From contig FP929140.1 of assembly GCA_000198515.1 (NCBI GenBank), positions 2,330,527 through 2,394,526 of the forward strand: 64,000 nucleotides of DNA, given 5' to 3'. This DNA comes from a gamma proteobacterium HdN1. Lineage in GTDB: Bacteria; Pseudomonadota; Gammaproteobacteria; Pseudomonadales; Ketobacteraceae. A model generated the notes under the pieces. It worked only from the letters and a program-made list of their open reading frames with translations, was not told the origin of the DNA and ran no database searches. The position numbers and the translations under genes are program-made. Of the stretch, positions 18,006 to 27,533 are shown piece after piece (position 1 is the first letter of the stretch; each line of letters begins with the position of its first letter).

Positions 18006-19721
18006 CTATGGACGAGCGAGGTAGGTACCCAATGCGTTCACTAAGCGGCGGAATACCGCGTAGTCGGCCTCGGTCAGTGGCTGTGGGCGCTTGCTGTTGT
18101 CGGCATAGAGGACTCCGAGAGGGCGCTTTCCCCGAAACAGTGAGCTGGCGAAATAGCGGTTGGTTTGAGTGGCGTTGTACACCTTGCTGGGTAAGAAGCC
18201 CTCGCTAGATTTTTGGCGCTCTGGGCTCACCCAAATTTGTGCAGGCTGTTTGATCAGGCGCGTAAACAGATTTGGCGGTTCGATCAAGAATTGTAAGCCA
18301 GTGAGCGCGGGCGCCTGCTCGCATCCTAGTGCGAGTTTGCTGGTGAATTGGCCTTGTGCAGCGTCGAATTCCAAAAAGAGGATGCGTTCGATTTGGGAAC
18401 ACTCATGCAGTACATGAAGGCTTGTTGTGAGGGCTTCAGAAACGCTCTTGAAGTCCGAAGGATTTCGCGATAGTTCTTCTGTTCGAGTTAGTTGTTCTAT
18501 TCGCGTTAGTTGTTCTAGTAGAGAATCAAAGCGCTGGGCTGCGGCGGCGCTCCTAAAGCTAGGCTGGCTTGCGGTTGGGTCGGGATGCGCGGTGCGGGCA
18601 ATTTGGGGGGCACTTAAAGGGCTTGGTGGGCTCATGCCGCTATGGAGCGGCTGTTTGTGGATTCTTTGCGCCCGAAGCGGCTCGTCGTTATAGAGCCGCT
18701 GAACAGCCTCTGCGCGCAGAGAGGGCGGGATGCGCCGAGCTGGGCCGGGCAATGGTTCGGCAAGCAAGCCTGCTGCGAGTGCGGCCGTTGCAATGTCGGG
18801 CACACGGCGGGCGAGTTGCAGTGCGCTGTTGCAGATGCGTCGCCATGCGGCGTCTTCACTGATTTCCAGCCATGCCGCGAGTAATGTGATGCAGCGCCGC
18901 ATGCCTTTCCCAAACCAGTCGGTGCGTGCTTCAACCGCAATGGCGTTCGCCAGTAACACCCGCATCGGGCCGGAAACTTCGCGGCGGTGCATGCTTTCGT
19001 CGCGGTAGCGGATCTGCGAAATGTGCGGTTTGTTGGTGCGTGCGGCCCAACGCAGAAGTGGCCGCATGTCGGTGAGGTGCTGATGATCTAATGCGTTGAT
19101 CAGAATGTCAGAGAGCCTGCCGTCATGAGCGAGCCCCACCATTAGATCGTTAAGTGTGCAGCCGAGCACCAAACGCTCGGCCTCAGTGGGGGTGATGTCA
19201 TACCGATGGATTAGGGTGGTGATCATCTTCATTTCTTTGGGAGCTTCGCGCCATAGCACCCATTCGGGAAGGCGCGTTAAAAGCGCCGCTAAGTAACACT
19301 GTTCGTAGTGGATCAACGGTTGGGCTTGCTGCCAATCGCTGATCATGGTGGCGGCAAATAGCCCTGTCACCAGCGCGCTTCGTGATTGCCATTCGTTGGG
19401 GTGTTCTGCGGTTGCGGGCAGTGGGGAGAGCATCTTCACAACCGTGGCAATTGCGTGATTGCCCAGTAGCGTTTGGCAATGCGCCATGTCCGACAAGGTG
19501 ATTTTGCTGGCTTTGCGAAGCTGGCGAGCTACCTCGCGCAGGATGCTTGCAGCGATGGCAGGGTCATCCAGCAGACGTGTGGTCAGTTCTGCATCCGTCA
19601 GATTGGCGTCGCTTACCGCAGCACGCGCGGCTTTGCACGTGGCGGGCATCGGATTCAGCTCGGCGCGGCTGATGATCGTTGCGAGGGCGCGCTGTCCCTT
19701 GGGTTCAAACGGTGTGGACAT
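18006..19721 (-). CDS. HDOD-domain protein with C-terminal GAF-like domain
   Basis: A 571-residue cytoplasmic protein. The N-terminal half (~20-300) has the helical look of an HDOD domain (LLDDPAIAASILREVARQL, then TLLGNHAIATVVKML), a non-catalytic relative of HD phosphohydrolases used in bacterial signalling. The C-terminal ~150 residues (LFLEFDAAQG ... ASSLFRGKRPLGVLYADN ... RLVNALGTYLA) resemble a GAF sensor domain. A short linker holds an EQLTRIEQLTRTEELSR coiled repeat encoded by three 18-bp tandem units. An unannotated gene sits at the matching place in Pseudomonas near motAB. The signal sensed is unknown, and no clear ribosome-binding site precedes the ATG. Confidence 0.72.
   Translation of the reverse strand: MSTPFEPKGQRALATIISRAELNPMPATCKAARAAVSDANLTDAELTTRLLDDPAIAASILREVARQLRKASKITLSDMAHCQTLLGNHAIATVVKMLSPLPATAEHPNEWQSRSALVTGLFAATMISDWQQAQPLIHYEQCYLAALLTRLPEWVLWREAPKEMKMITTLIHRYDITPTEAERLVLGCTLNDLMVGLAHDGRLSDILINALDHQHLTDMRPLLRWAARTNKPHISQIRYRDESMHRREVSGPMRVLLANAIAVEARTDWFGKGMRRCITLLAAWLEISEDAAWRRICNSALQLARRVPDIATAALAAGLLAEPLPGPARRIPPSLRAEAVQRLYNDEPLRAQRIHKQPLHSGMSPPSPLSAPQIARTAHPDPTASQPSFRSAAAAQRFDSLLEQLTRIEQLTRTEELSRNPSDFKSVSEALTTSLHVLHECSQIERILFLEFDAAQGQFTSKLALGCEQAPALTGLQFLIEPPNLFTRLIKQPAQIWVSPERQKSSEGFLPSKVYNATQTNRYFASSLFRGKRPLGVLYADNSKRPQPLTEADYAVFRRLVNALGTYLARP
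18471..18518. repeat. 18-bp tandem repeat inside the HDOD/GAF gene
   Basis: Three 18-bp units (TAGTTCTTCTGTTCGAGT, TAGTTGTTCTATTCGCGT, and a partial TAGTTGTTCTAG) lie in frame. On the minus strand they encode the repeated LTRxEQ coiled segment that links the HDOD and GAF parts. Confidence 0.9.
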
Positions 19722-19849
19722 GAATGGGCTAACTTGGGTTTGTGTAATGGTGAAAGCTATTCTTAACTTAATACCAGTTCTGAACTTAACTGTAGCTCAT
19801 GAATAGAGAAGGATTGTGCGATTGCTTTAGGTAATCGTGAGCGAACACC

Positions 19850-20704
19850 ATGCTGAAAATCATAGGCATTATCGTAGTACTCGGTTCCGTTGCTGGTGGC
19901 TATGTGCTTTCCCATGGAAAGCTGGGCGCTATTTGGCAACCTTATGAGTTGATCATTATCTGCGGCGCGGCCTTTGGTGCGTTTTTGATTGCGAATGGCA
20001 TGCCGGTCATCAAAGGCGTGGGTTCTGGCCTTGGCGCGGTATTTTCAGGCAAGCTCCATTGGCACAAAGATAGCTATATGGAATTGCTTTCCCTGCTGTA
20101 CGAAGTATTTAACAAGGCACGCAAAAGCGGGCTGATTTCGATAGAAGAAGATATTGAAAATCCGGCCGGTTCGGAAATTTTTATGCGCTACCATCACGTG
20201 AACAGTAATGCGAAGTTGGTGGATTTTATTTGCGACTATCTGCGCATCATTGCGAGCGGCAATCTTTCCGCCAATGAACTTGAGAGCCTGATGGATCAAG
20301 AAATTGAAACGGCGATGCACGAAGCCACTGAGCCCGCGCATGCCGTGAACCGCGTTGCAGACGGTTTGCCTGGCTTTGGTATCGTTGCTGCGGTGCTTGG
20401 GATCGTTATTACCATGGGCTCGTTGGGTGGGCCTCCGGATGAACTCGGACACCACGTAGGTGCTGCGTTAGTCGGGACATTTCTCGGTATCCTTTTTGCT
20501 TATGGGTTCCTTGCCCCTTTAAGCAATGCGATGGAGCACGATGCAAAGGAAAGTATGAAAATCTATGAGTGTGCAAAAGTATGCATGTTGGCGATGGTAA
20601 ATGGCATCCCGCCACAGCTTGCCGTGGAATTTGGCCGCAAGGTGTTGCCAGGCGGGGAGCGGCCTACGTTTAGCGAGCTGGATTCCGCATTGCGCGGTCG
20701 CTAA
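19850..20704 (+). CDS. motA: Flagellar motor stator protein MotA
   Basis: A 284-residue inner-membrane stator subunit with four helices, forming the proton-conducting MotA5MotB2 complex that powers the flagellum. The start region (IGIIVVLGSVAGGYVLSHGKL), the cytoplasmic loop with the charged residues that contact FliG, and the pair PAHAVNRVADGLPGFGIVAAVLGIVI with the conserved prolines are all typical of the proton-driven type that begins with a GGY segment. motB follows after 3 bp. The adjacency to psd and rsgA/orn is the Pseudomonas arrangement. Confidence 0.97.
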   Translation: MLKIIGIIVVLGSVAGGYVLSHGKLGAIWQPYELIIICGAAFGAFLIANGMPVIKGVGSGLGAVFSGKLHWHKDSYMELLSLLYEVFNKARKSGLISIEEDIENPAGSEIFMRYHHVNSNAKLVDFICDYLRIIASGNLSANELESLMDQEIETAMHEATEPAHAVNRVADGLPGFGIVAAVLGIVITMGSLGGPPDELGHHVGAALVGTFLGILFAYGFLAPLSNAMEHDAKESMKIYECAKVCMLAMVNGIPPQLAVEFGRKVLPGGERPTFSELDSALRGR

Positions 20705-20707
20705 GCC

Positions 20708-22087
20708 ATGGCTACAGCAGACGCCAATAAACCCATCGTTATCAAGCGCGTAAAAAAATACGCGGCGGGTGCGCATGGCGGTGCGTGGAAAGTTGCCTTC
20801 GCCGACTTCGTAACGGCCATGATGGCGTTGTTTTTGGTGCTCTGGCTGATTGAATCTACTACACAGGCAGAAAAGCTTGCAATCTCGATGTATTTCTCGA
20901 ACCCGACGGGCTATACAGAGGGCGGCTCGCCCTTTGTGGTGAATCTCGGTGGCGGAATGCGTGATACTGACACCATTGAGCGTGTCAGCTCTCCAGCCCC
21001 GCCGACGCAGGAGCCGGACGTTATGCCGGATCGCAATATCCAGCCGCTCGACAATATCCAGACGAATCCGTCTCAGGAAAAATCGGATCTTGAAAAGCAG
21101 CAGGCGGAAAAGCAAATGCAGGAGCAGCAGCTCCAAGAAATGCATGAGCAGCGCGAAACGCAAGAATTTGAAGAGCTTAAGCGCGCGTTGGAAGAAAAAA
21201 TCGAAGCTGATCCAACGATCGGCGCGTTCCGAGATCAGATTATTATCAAAATCACGGAAGACGGCCTGCTAATAGAAGTAGTTGATAAGGATAAACGCCC
21301 CATGTTTGATCTGGGGAAAACCAGCGTCAAGCCTTATTTTAATAGCATCCTGAAAGCGATTGCGAAAACCTTGGAAGGCACTCATAACCCCTTGAGCATT
21401 TCCGGGCATACGGATGCGGTGCCTTTTACCGAATCTGAAAATTACACCAATTGGGAACTCTCTTCTGATCGCGCCAATGCTGCGCGCCGAGCGTTACTAA
21501 AGGCAGGCATGAAAAAAGAACAAATTGCGCGTGTGGTCGGTCTGGCAGATAGCATCTTGTTCGATGAAAAACATCCCGACGCTCCCATTAATCGGCGAAT
21601 CTCGATCCTTGCAATGCGCACCCCACCTACTCGGATGCCTGCACCGGAGGAAAAAGACGCGCAGCAGAATGAAGCGGCGACTCCGGCAGATCCTAATGCC
21701 GCAGCCGAGATCCCGGGAAGTGCGCCTGCGAATTTCGGTAGGAATCAAGCAGAAGCTAACGCAAAACCTAACGCTAAACCTGTAGGTGAAAACGCTCGTG
21801 CTCCAGCAAAGCCTTCGTTGCCGCGCGATCCGGATTTCCCGCCTGCTGGAACCGTGCCATCGGCTGCACCTGCCATTCCGTCGATACCGGCTGTTGAACC
21901 CGCGCGCACGCTGGCGGCACCGCCGAGTGCTGTTCCCGCAGTTCCAGAGGGGCTAACTCCGCGCCCTGTCGAGCCAAGTGCGGAGCCCGCCGGCCAGAAC
22001 GCTCAACCGCCCGTAGCGCCGGCACAGCCGCCTGCGAATCGGACTGTGGTGCCTGCGCCGACAAGCCCAGATAGCGAATTCTTTTAG
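20708..22087 (+). CDS. motB: Flagellar motor stator protein MotB with long C-terminal tail
   Basis: A 459-residue stator subunit that anchors MotA to peptidoglycan. The single N-terminal helix FADFVTAMMALFLVLWLIES carries the proton-binding Asp in FADF. A plug/linker and Gln/Glu-rich coiled segment (~115-175) follow, then the OmpA-like peptidoglycan-binding domain (~185-305; SGHTDAVPF, NWELSSDRANAARRAL, NRRISIL). After this domain about 150 residues rich in Ala and Pro have no recognisable fold. E. coli MotB has only a short tail there. The tail may be a disordered periplasmic extension. Spacing to motA is 3 bp, so the two are one operon. Confidence 0.95.
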   Translation: MATADANKPIVIKRVKKYAAGAHGGAWKVAFADFVTAMMALFLVLWLIESTTQAEKLAISMYFSNPTGYTEGGSPFVVNLGGGMRDTDTIERVSSPAPPTQEPDVMPDRNIQPLDNIQTNPSQEKSDLEKQQAEKQMQEQQLQEMHEQRETQEFEELKRALEEKIEADPTIGAFRDQIIIKITEDGLLIEVVDKDKRPMFDLGKTSVKPYFNSILKAIAKTLEGTHNPLSISGHTDAVPFTESENYTNWELSSDRANAARRALLKAGMKKEQIARVVGLADSILFDEKHPDAPINRRISILAMRTPPTRMPAPEEKDAQQNEAATPADPNAAAEIPGSAPANFGRNQAEANAKPNAKPVGENARAPAKPSLPRDPDFPPAGTVPSAAPAIPSIPAVEPARTLAAPPSAVPAVPEGLTPRPVEPSAEPAGQNAQPPVAPAQPPANRTVVPAPTSPDSEFF

Positions 22088-22101
22088 AGGTGCTGGACTT
22101 A

Positions 22102-22148
22102 ATAGAAGCGTTGCACTTATAGAAGCGCTGCACCTATAGAAGTGCAGC
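22102..22148. repeat. 17-bp tandem repeat between motB and rsgA
   Basis: Units ATAGAAGCGTTGCACTT, ATAGAAGCGCTGCACCT and a shortened ATAGAAGTGCAGC follow each other directly. The last two also form a 7-bp inverted repeat (GCTGCAC ... GTGCAGC). The array fills most of the spacer between the convergent motB and rsgA genes and may act as a weak transcription end. Confidence 0.9.
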
Positions 22149-22150
22149 AT

Positions 22151-23167
22151 TTACGGAGCTTGCGTTTTTTCTCGCAGGCGGAAGTAGCTTTCCAAGCGCG
22201 CAGGGTTGATTTTTCCCTCCGCAATGGCCTCGCGTAGCGCACAGCCCGGTTCTTTGCGATGCTGGCAATCGCTAAATCGGCATTGCCCAAGAAATGGCAA
22301 AAATTCGCGAAAGCCTTCAACGATCTGATCGGCTTGCAAATGCCAGAGGCCAAATTCGCGTATTCCTGGGGAATCAATGATGCTGCCACCAGCACGAAAG
22401 TGAAATAACCGCGAGTTTGTGGTGGTATGACGCCCAAGCTGCGATGCGCTAGAAATTTCGCCGACGCGCGCGTTTGCATCAGGGAGCAGCGCGTTCACCA
22501 GCGATGATTTGCCGACCCCGGATTGCCCAACGAATATGCTAATGGATGCTTCAAGCGCTTGCTGCAGTGCGGCCATACCCTCGCCTGTGTGTGCGGAGCA
22601 TTCCAAGATGGTGTAGCCAATCGTTGGATACACCGCAAGCATTTCTTGTAGTGCAGCACGCTCGTTAGGTGTGGCAAGGTCGATCTTATTGAGGAGCAAA
22701 CGCACCTCGATTCCCTGCAATTCAGCCGCCACCAGATAGCGGTCAATCAAAGCGGTGGAAGGCGTGGGGCTCGCGGCAATCACCAGAACGATAAAATCAA
22801 CGTTGGCCGCGACTGGCCGAAGCATGCCGCGCGTGTCGGGGCGCGCCAAGAGGGAGTGGCGATCCATGATGGCTTCCACCACCCCCGGCCCGCTTGTACC
22901 ACTGCGATACACCACCCGGTCGCCTGCGGTGAGCTGGCTTCCTAGGCTTGCGCGAAAATGGCAGGGATAAATGCAGCGCGGCTGCGTGATGGGGAGTGGT
23001 TCAATCTCGACGAAACTACCGTAATGTCCAACGACGAGCCCCATCTTTTCGTCGCCCGAAGGAGCGTCTTCACATGCGCCCGCAGCTTGCGTGGCGCGCT
23101 GTACTTTGGCATCGCGTGAGGCGCGAATGCGCTGCACCTGCTGTTCGCTTAAACGTCGTTTTGCCAT
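22151..23167 (-). CDS. rsgA: Ribosome small-subunit-dependent GTPase RsgA
   Basis: A 338-residue, circularly permuted GTPase that checks late maturation of the 30S subunit. It has an N-terminal OB fold, then G4 (LNKID) ahead of G1 (GQSGVGKSSLVNAL) and G3 (DSPGI), which is the permuted order, and a C-terminal zinc site (CRFSDCQHRKEPGC). I take the ATG at 23167 (protein start MAKRRLSEQQ, as in other RsgA proteins) and not the ATG 51 bp further upstream. It is divergent from orn. Confidence 0.96.
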   Translation of the reverse strand: MAKRRLSEQQVQRIRASRDAKVQRATQAAGACEDAPSGDEKMGLVVGHYGSFVEIEPLPITQPRCIYPCHFRASLGSQLTAGDRVVYRSGTSGPGVVEAIMDRHSLLARPDTRGMLRPVAANVDFIVLVIAASPTPSTALIDRYLVAAELQGIEVRLLLNKIDLATPNERAALQEMLAVYPTIGYTILECSAHTGEGMAALQQALEASISIFVGQSGVGKSSLVNALLPDANARVGEISSASQLGRHTTTNSRLFHFRAGGSIIDSPGIREFGLWHLQADQIVEGFREFLPFLGQCRFSDCQHRKEPGCALREAIAEGKINPARLESYFRLREKTQAP

Positions 23168-23244
23168 GGATGATTCGCCGTTACCTACTAAAGAGGTTAC
23201 ACTTTCGTATACCCTCACTGCGGAATAATAAATAGGATGCCGGA

Positions 23245-23799
23245 ATGACCGACCGTAAAACCAATCTGATCTGGATTGACCTCGAAATGACGGGCCTAGA
23301 TCCTGATCAGGATCGCATCATTGAAATCGCGACTGTTATCACCAATAAAGATCTCGAAATCCTTGCGGAAGGCCCCGTGTTTGCAGTCCACCAACCGGAT
23401 GAGATTCTCAATGGTATGGACGAATGGTGCACAACGCAACATGGCAAATCCGGCCTTACTGCTCGCGTGCGCGCCAGCACCGTCAACGATGCTCAAGCCG
23501 AAGCGCAAACCATTGAATTTTTGAAAGAATGGGTAGACCCACGCACTTCACCGATCTGCGGCAACAGCATTTGTCAGGATCGACGCTTTTTGTATCGCTA
23601 CATGCCCGCACTTGAAGGGTATTTTCACTACCGCAATCTGGATGTGAGTACATTAAAAGAACTGGCTGCGCGGTGGCATCCGCAAGCCTTGCAGGGGATT
23701 AGCAAAAAAGGTTCTCACCTTGCGCTGGATGATATTCGAGATTCCATTAATGAGCTAAAACATTATCGGCAACAGTTGTTTGTAGAAGCGGCGCGGTAG
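23245..23799 (+). CDS. orn: Oligoribonuclease
   Basis: A 184-residue DEDDh 3'-5' exonuclease that degrades di- and short oligoribonucleotides, including pGpG from c-di-GMP breakdown. That link is relevant given the c-di-GMP proteins in this window. Catalytic residues are visible in [10 protein letters not shown] (DxE), the central SICQDRRF and the closing [11 protein letters not shown]. The length matches the family. An AGGATGCCGGA purine run precedes the ATG. It is divergent from rsgA as in Pseudomonas. Confidence 0.98.
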   Translation: MTDRKTNLIWIDLEMTGLDPDQDRIIEIATVITNKDLEILAEGPVFAVHQPDEILNGMDEWCTTQHGKSGLTARVRASTVNDAQAEAQTIEFLKEWVDPRTSPICGNSICQDRRFLYRYMPALEGYFHYRNLDVSTLKELAARWHPQALQGISKKGSHLALDDIRDSINELKHYRQQLFVEAAR

Positions 23800-23866
23800 A
23801 TGCCCTTGTGTGTAGATTGGATTTGTCACTACACTGGCGAGCCCTTTTTATAAGACACTGATTTTT

Positions 23867-25537
23867 ATGGACACAAATACTCACTACAGCGCACACCTGC
23901 CGTTAGATCTTTACACAGCAGAGCAGGTGCGCGAACTTGATCGCCTCGCCATCGCCAGTGGCGTCCTAGGCTTAACGTTAATGACACGTGCAGGCGAAGC
24001 TGCGTTTGCATTGTTGCGCGAGCGCTGGCCGCATGCGCAGCGTTGCGTGGTAGTTTGTGGCAGCGGTAATAACGGTGGCGATGGTTATGTAGTGGCGCGG
24101 CTCGCGCACGAAGCCGGGTTGCAAACGACCGTAATCGCCGTGAGTGAGCCTGAAAAATTGCATGGAGACGCACGCTCGGCATGGGAACTTGCGCAACAGG
24201 CGGGCGTTGAAATTCAACCGTTTAGCGGTGCTATTCCTGCTGCTGATGTGCTTGTAGATGCGCTATTGGGCACGGGCTTGCAAGGCAGTTTACGTGACCA
24301 TGCGCGGCGTGCAATCACGGCGATACGCGAAACCCGTATTCCGGTGCTGGCGATTGATATCCCTTCGGGCTTGAGCGCCGATGCTGGAGAGCCGTTAGGG
24401 GATGCGGTACATGCCGCGGTTACCCTCACATTTATCGGTATCAAGCTCGGGTTGGTGTTGGCGCAGGCGCGTGCCTTTGTGGGTGAGCTGTTGTTCGCAG
24501 GCTTGTTTTATGACGGGTTGAGCCTACCAGAGCCGTTTCGTCGCCAGCAGCCGCCCACTGCGCGATGGATCACGCAGGCGCAGGTGAATACCGCATTGCC
24601 GCCACGTTCGCGCACGGCCCATAAAGGGCACTTTGGCCATGTGCTTGTGATTGGCGGCGATTACGGAATGGGGGGTGCAGTGCTGATGGCTGCCGAGGCG
24701 GCTGCACGCATGGGCGCGGGGCTTACCACGGTGGCGACACGGCTGGAGCACGCGCCCGCGTTGCTTGCTCGACGGCCCGAAATCATGGTGCATTCCGCAG
24801 AGAACGCAGTGGGCCTGCAAGCCCTTGTAAAAAGCGCAACCACCCTTGTGATCGGGCCGGGGCTTGGACGCAATGCGTGGGGTAAGGGGCTTTTTCAGCA
24901 AGTGATGGTGGATGGTGCCGATCGGTTGGCGGGCAAACATATCGTCATTGATGCAGATGGCTTGTTTTGGCTAGAGTTTTTTTCCCGTCAGCCCTTGCTT
25001 GCGATTAACGCGCAACATTGGGTGCTAACGCCGCACCCAGGTGAGGCCGCACGTTTGCTGGGGTCTGAAACCAGCACCGTGCAGCAGGATCGTTTTGCTG
25101 CGGTGCAAAAACTACACAAAAAGTACCAAGGAGTTGTCGTGTTGAAAGGAGCGGGAACGCTGATTCTAGGGAGAGAAGGCGGAGAGCATGACGTGCCTCA
25201 TCTTGCAAGCGTTGGTAATCCTGGTATGGCCACCGGCGGCATGGGAGATGTCCTCTCAGGGTTGATCGGTGGGTTGTTGGCGCAGGGCAAGAGCTTATTG
25301 GATGCAGCACGAATTGGCGTTTGGCTGCACGGCGCCGCAGCAGATCGGGTTGCTGCCAAATACGGCGAGCGCGGTTTGTTAGCGACCGATCTGTTCGAAC
25401 CTTTGCGCGCATTGGCAAACCCTCCGGTCGATCCGGCTTTGCCAGCAGAAATTTTGCCAGAAGCAGTTTTAGCCGAACCGTCTTTGCCAGAACCATCAAT
25501 TTTGCCAGAATCATCAAGCGACGAATCCGCGCCATGA
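23867..25537 (+). CDS. nnr: Bifunctional NAD(P)H-hydrate repair enzyme (epimerase and dehydratase)
   Basis: A 556-residue fusion that repairs damaged NAD(P)H hydrates. The N-terminal YjeF_N epimerase domain (~15-215) includes GSGNNGGDGYVVAR and the Asp in ALLGTGLQG. The C-terminal ATP/ADP-dependent dehydratase domain (~225-515) has the ribokinase-like GNPGMATGGMGDVLSGLIGG and the nucleotide loop VLKGAGTLI. About 40 extra C-terminal residues are made of repeated LPE/LAEP units (25440-25530) encoded by recurring TTGCCAGAA. These look like slippage-derived low complexity. The stop overlaps the tsaE start (ATGA). Confidence 0.95.
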   Translation: MDTNTHYSAHLPLDLYTAEQVRELDRLAIASGVLGLTLMTRAGEAAFALLRERWPHAQRCVVVCGSGNNGGDGYVVARLAHEAGLQTTVIAVSEPEKLHGDARSAWELAQQAGVEIQPFSGAIPAADVLVDALLGTGLQGSLRDHARRAITAIRETRIPVLAIDIPSGLSADAGEPLGDAVHAAVTLTFIGIKLGLVLAQARAFVGELLFAGLFYDGLSLPEPFRRQQPPTARWITQAQVNTALPPRSRTAHKGHFGHVLVIGGDYGMGGAVLMAAEAAARMGAGLTTVATRLEHAPALLARRPEIMVHSAENAVGLQALVKSATTLVIGPGLGRNAWGKGLFQQVMVDGADRLAGKHIVIDADGLFWLEFFSRQPLLAINAQHWVLTPHPGEAARLLGSETSTVQQDRFAAVQKLHKKYQGVVVLKGAGTLILGREGGEHDVPHLASVGNPGMATGGMGDVLSGLIGGLLAQGKSLLDAARIGVWLHGAAADRVAAKYGERGLLATDLFEPLRALANPPVDPALPAEILPEAVLAEPSLPEPSILPESSSDESAP

Positions 25538-26055
25538 GCGACCCTTTTACCCCTGAAAAAATGCAAATTCGGGTTTGTGGAGAGCCCGCAATGGAACAGC
25601 TGGGGCGTTGGCTTGCGGTGAGCCTGCAGGCCCCCCTCGTGGCATTCCTCGACGGTGCTTTGGGTGCGGGAAAAACGACGCTCAGCAGAGGAATTTTGCG
25701 TGGTCTGGGTCATGACGGCAGCGTGAAAAGCCCCACCTATACCGTTGTTGAGCCCTATTCCGTTGGCGACGTGACTGTATACCATTTTGATTTGTATCGA
25801 ATTTCCGATCCAGACGAATTAGAGTTGATGGGAATTCGCGATTATTTCACCGCAACCAGCATTTGCTTGCTTGAGTGGCCGCAAAATGGAATGGGCGTTT
25901 TGCCCAAACCTGATATACACTTAAGAATTGAGAAATCCGATAGTTGTCGCCGAGTCTTGCTGGAGTGTCTTAACCTTCGCACGAGTTCCATGCTTCACGT
26001 GCTGCGAAAGCAAATCGGCGCCGCCCAATTCGAGAGTATCCAGGTTTTATCATGA
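25534..26055 (+). CDS. tsaE: tRNA threonylcarbamoyladenosine biosynthesis ATPase TsaE
   Basis: A 173-residue P-loop ATPase that works with TsaB and TsaD to make t6A37 in ANN-decoding tRNAs. Walker A is GALGAGKTTLSRGIL; further marks are KSPTYTVVEPY and YHFDLYRISDPDELELMGI, which carries the family's conserved Asp/Glu. The ATG at 25534 overlaps the nnr stop; the frame is open further upstream, but only through nnr coding sequence. The C-terminal ~25 residues after ECLNLR look like an extension beyond the usual ~150-residue core. Its stop overlaps the start of the amidase gene (ATGA). Confidence 0.95.
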   Translation: MSDPFTPEKMQIRVCGEPAMEQLGRWLAVSLQAPLVAFLDGALGAGKTTLSRGILRGLGHDGSVKSPTYTVVEPYSVGDVTVYHFDLYRISDPDELELMGIRDYFTATSICLLEWPQNGMGVLPKPDIHLRIEKSDSCRRVLLECLNLRTSSMLHVLRKQIGAAQFESIQVLS

Positions 26056-27533
26056 ATGATTGGTTCAATAGCATAAGCGCGACCCGCGCCACGCATGTAA
26101 AAATCAAGCCCGTGCTGCTGGCTTTGCTTTGGGTAGCAATTGCCTTTTGCGCTATAACAAACAGTGCACCAAGCTGGGCAGATCAGTCGATCACCAGCAT
26201 TCGGATTGGTGGTTCGCCCAGCGATACGCGCGTCGTGTTTGACCTAAGCGGCCCCGCAGCCTACCGCGTTTTCACCTTGGAAAATCCAGATCGCGTGGTA
26301 ATTGACTTCCCAAATGCTCGCAATCGGGCGGGGCGCGTGGTTCCGCCACGTGAGACGGCCGTTACAAGTTTGCGCAGTGCGGTGCAATCGGACAACGCGT
26401 TTCGGATCGTGCTGGATCTAAAACAACCGTCCTCAGTAAAAAATTTCATGGTGCCGCCGGATCGAAATTCTGGCCAGCGTTTAGTAATTGATATTTCCCA
26501 AGCCGGTAGCGCTGGGCAGGTCGTTGCGTCGCGCCCCGCAGTGCCTAGCGTAGTGCCCGTTGGAAAACCAAACGAGGCTCTCGCTGGAGCCACAGGAGTT
26601 GCAGGAGTTGCAGGAGCCGCTGGAGCCGCAGGAAGAGTGACTGCGCCATACGTAAGCGCGTCGCAGGAGCGCAGCCCGTCTCAGAATCAACCGCCCAACA
26701 ACCGCGCGATTGCGCAGACGCCCTCAAAGCACGTCAATGCGCATCGCTCTGCACCGCGTATCACTCCCAGTAACGCAAAGGTTCGTGAAGTAATCGTGGC
26801 GATCGACGCCGGCCATGGTGGCCAAGATCCGGGCGCTATTGGCCCCTCTGGAATCCGCGAGAAAGACATTACCTTATCCATTGCCCGCACCTTGCAGGCA
26901 GAGCTCAATCGCCAAGAAGGGATCAAGGCACACCTTGTGCGTAGTGGCGATTATTTCGTGCCGCTGGCATCGCGGCGCGATATTGCCCGCAACCGTATCA
27001 AGGCAGATCTCTTTGTGTCCATTCACGCAGACGCTGCACACAATCGCAAAGCGCGTGGCGCCTCGGTGTTTGCGCTCTCCCGTAACGGCGCAACCAGCTC
27101 GCTCGCCGCCATGCTCGCCGACCGTGAAAACAAGGCAGATGTGATGGGCGGAGTGCTCACCGATAAAGATGCAACGGTGGCCTCCGTCATTGCTGACCTA
27201 GCGCTCGAAGGCGCAATGGAGCACAGCATCAAAGTGGGCAGTAAGGTTTTACATGAGTTAGGCGGCACCACCGTATTGCACAAACGCCATATTGAAAAGG
27301 CCGGCTTTGCGGTATTAAAAAGTGCAGATTTTCCCTCCATTCTGGTGGAAACCGGATTTATCTCCAACCCCACCGAAGAGTCGCATCTTCGCAATCTTGG
27401 CCACCAAGACAAACTGTCCAAAGCAATCACGCGCGGGGTAATGGGCTACTTTATGGTGAATCCGCCACCGGGCACGATTCTCGCCCAGAAATACGGCAGC
27501 GGCGGCTCTGCTCTCGCCTATGCGCCGAATTGA
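26052..27533 (+). CDS. amiB: N-acetylmuramoyl-L-alanine amidase with AMIN domain (AmiB/AmiC type)
   Basis: A 493-residue secreted zinc amidase that splits septal peptidoglycan during division. The signal region is [25 protein letters not shown]. An AMIN targeting domain spans ~45-155, a low-complexity linker with [10 protein letters not shown] repeats ~170-200, and the Amidase_3 domain ~240-470. Zinc ligands and catalytic residues are visible in [24 protein letters not shown] and VETGFISN. A helical insert around [18 protein letters not shown] matches the regulatory helix of EnvC/NlpD-activated amidases. No C-terminal LysM domain is present. The gene overlaps both tsaE (ATGA) and mutL (14 bp), so the three are translated as one unit. 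Confidence 0.93.
   Translation: MNDWFNSISATRATHVKIKPVLLALLWVAIAFCAITNSAPSWADQSITSIRIGGSPSDTRVVFDLSGPAAYRVFTLENPDRVVIDFPNARNRAGRVVPPRETAVTSLRSAVQSDNAFRIVLDLKQPSSVKNFMVPPDRNSGQRLVIDISQAGSAGQVVASRPAVPSVVPVGKPNEALAGATGVAGVAGAAGAAGRVTAPYVSASQERSPSQNQPPNNRAIAQTPSKHVNAHRSAPRITPSNAKVREVIVAIDAGHGGQDPGAIGPSGIREKDITLSIARTLQAELNRQEGIKAHLVRSGDYFVPLASRRDIARNRIKADLFVSIHADAAHNRKARGASVFALSRNGATSSLAAMLADRENKADVMGGVLTDKDATVASVIADLALEGAMEHSIKVGSKVLHELGGTTVLHKRHIEKAGFAVLKSADFPSILVETGFISNPTEESHLRNLGHQDKLSKAITRGVMGYFMVNPPPGTILAQKYGSGGSALAYAPN
26586..26630. repeat. 9-bp tandem repeat in the amidase linker
   Basis: Five 9-bp units of the form GGAGTTGCA / GGAGCCGCA follow in frame and encode the GVA/GAA-rich linker between the AMIN and catalytic domains. 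Confidence 0.88.

Noticed and set aside
25321-25533. N-terminal extension of TsaE of about 70 residues
   Set aside because: The upstream frame is the out-of-frame reading of nnr. The ATG at 25534 overlaps the nnr stop and starts just before the TsaE fold.
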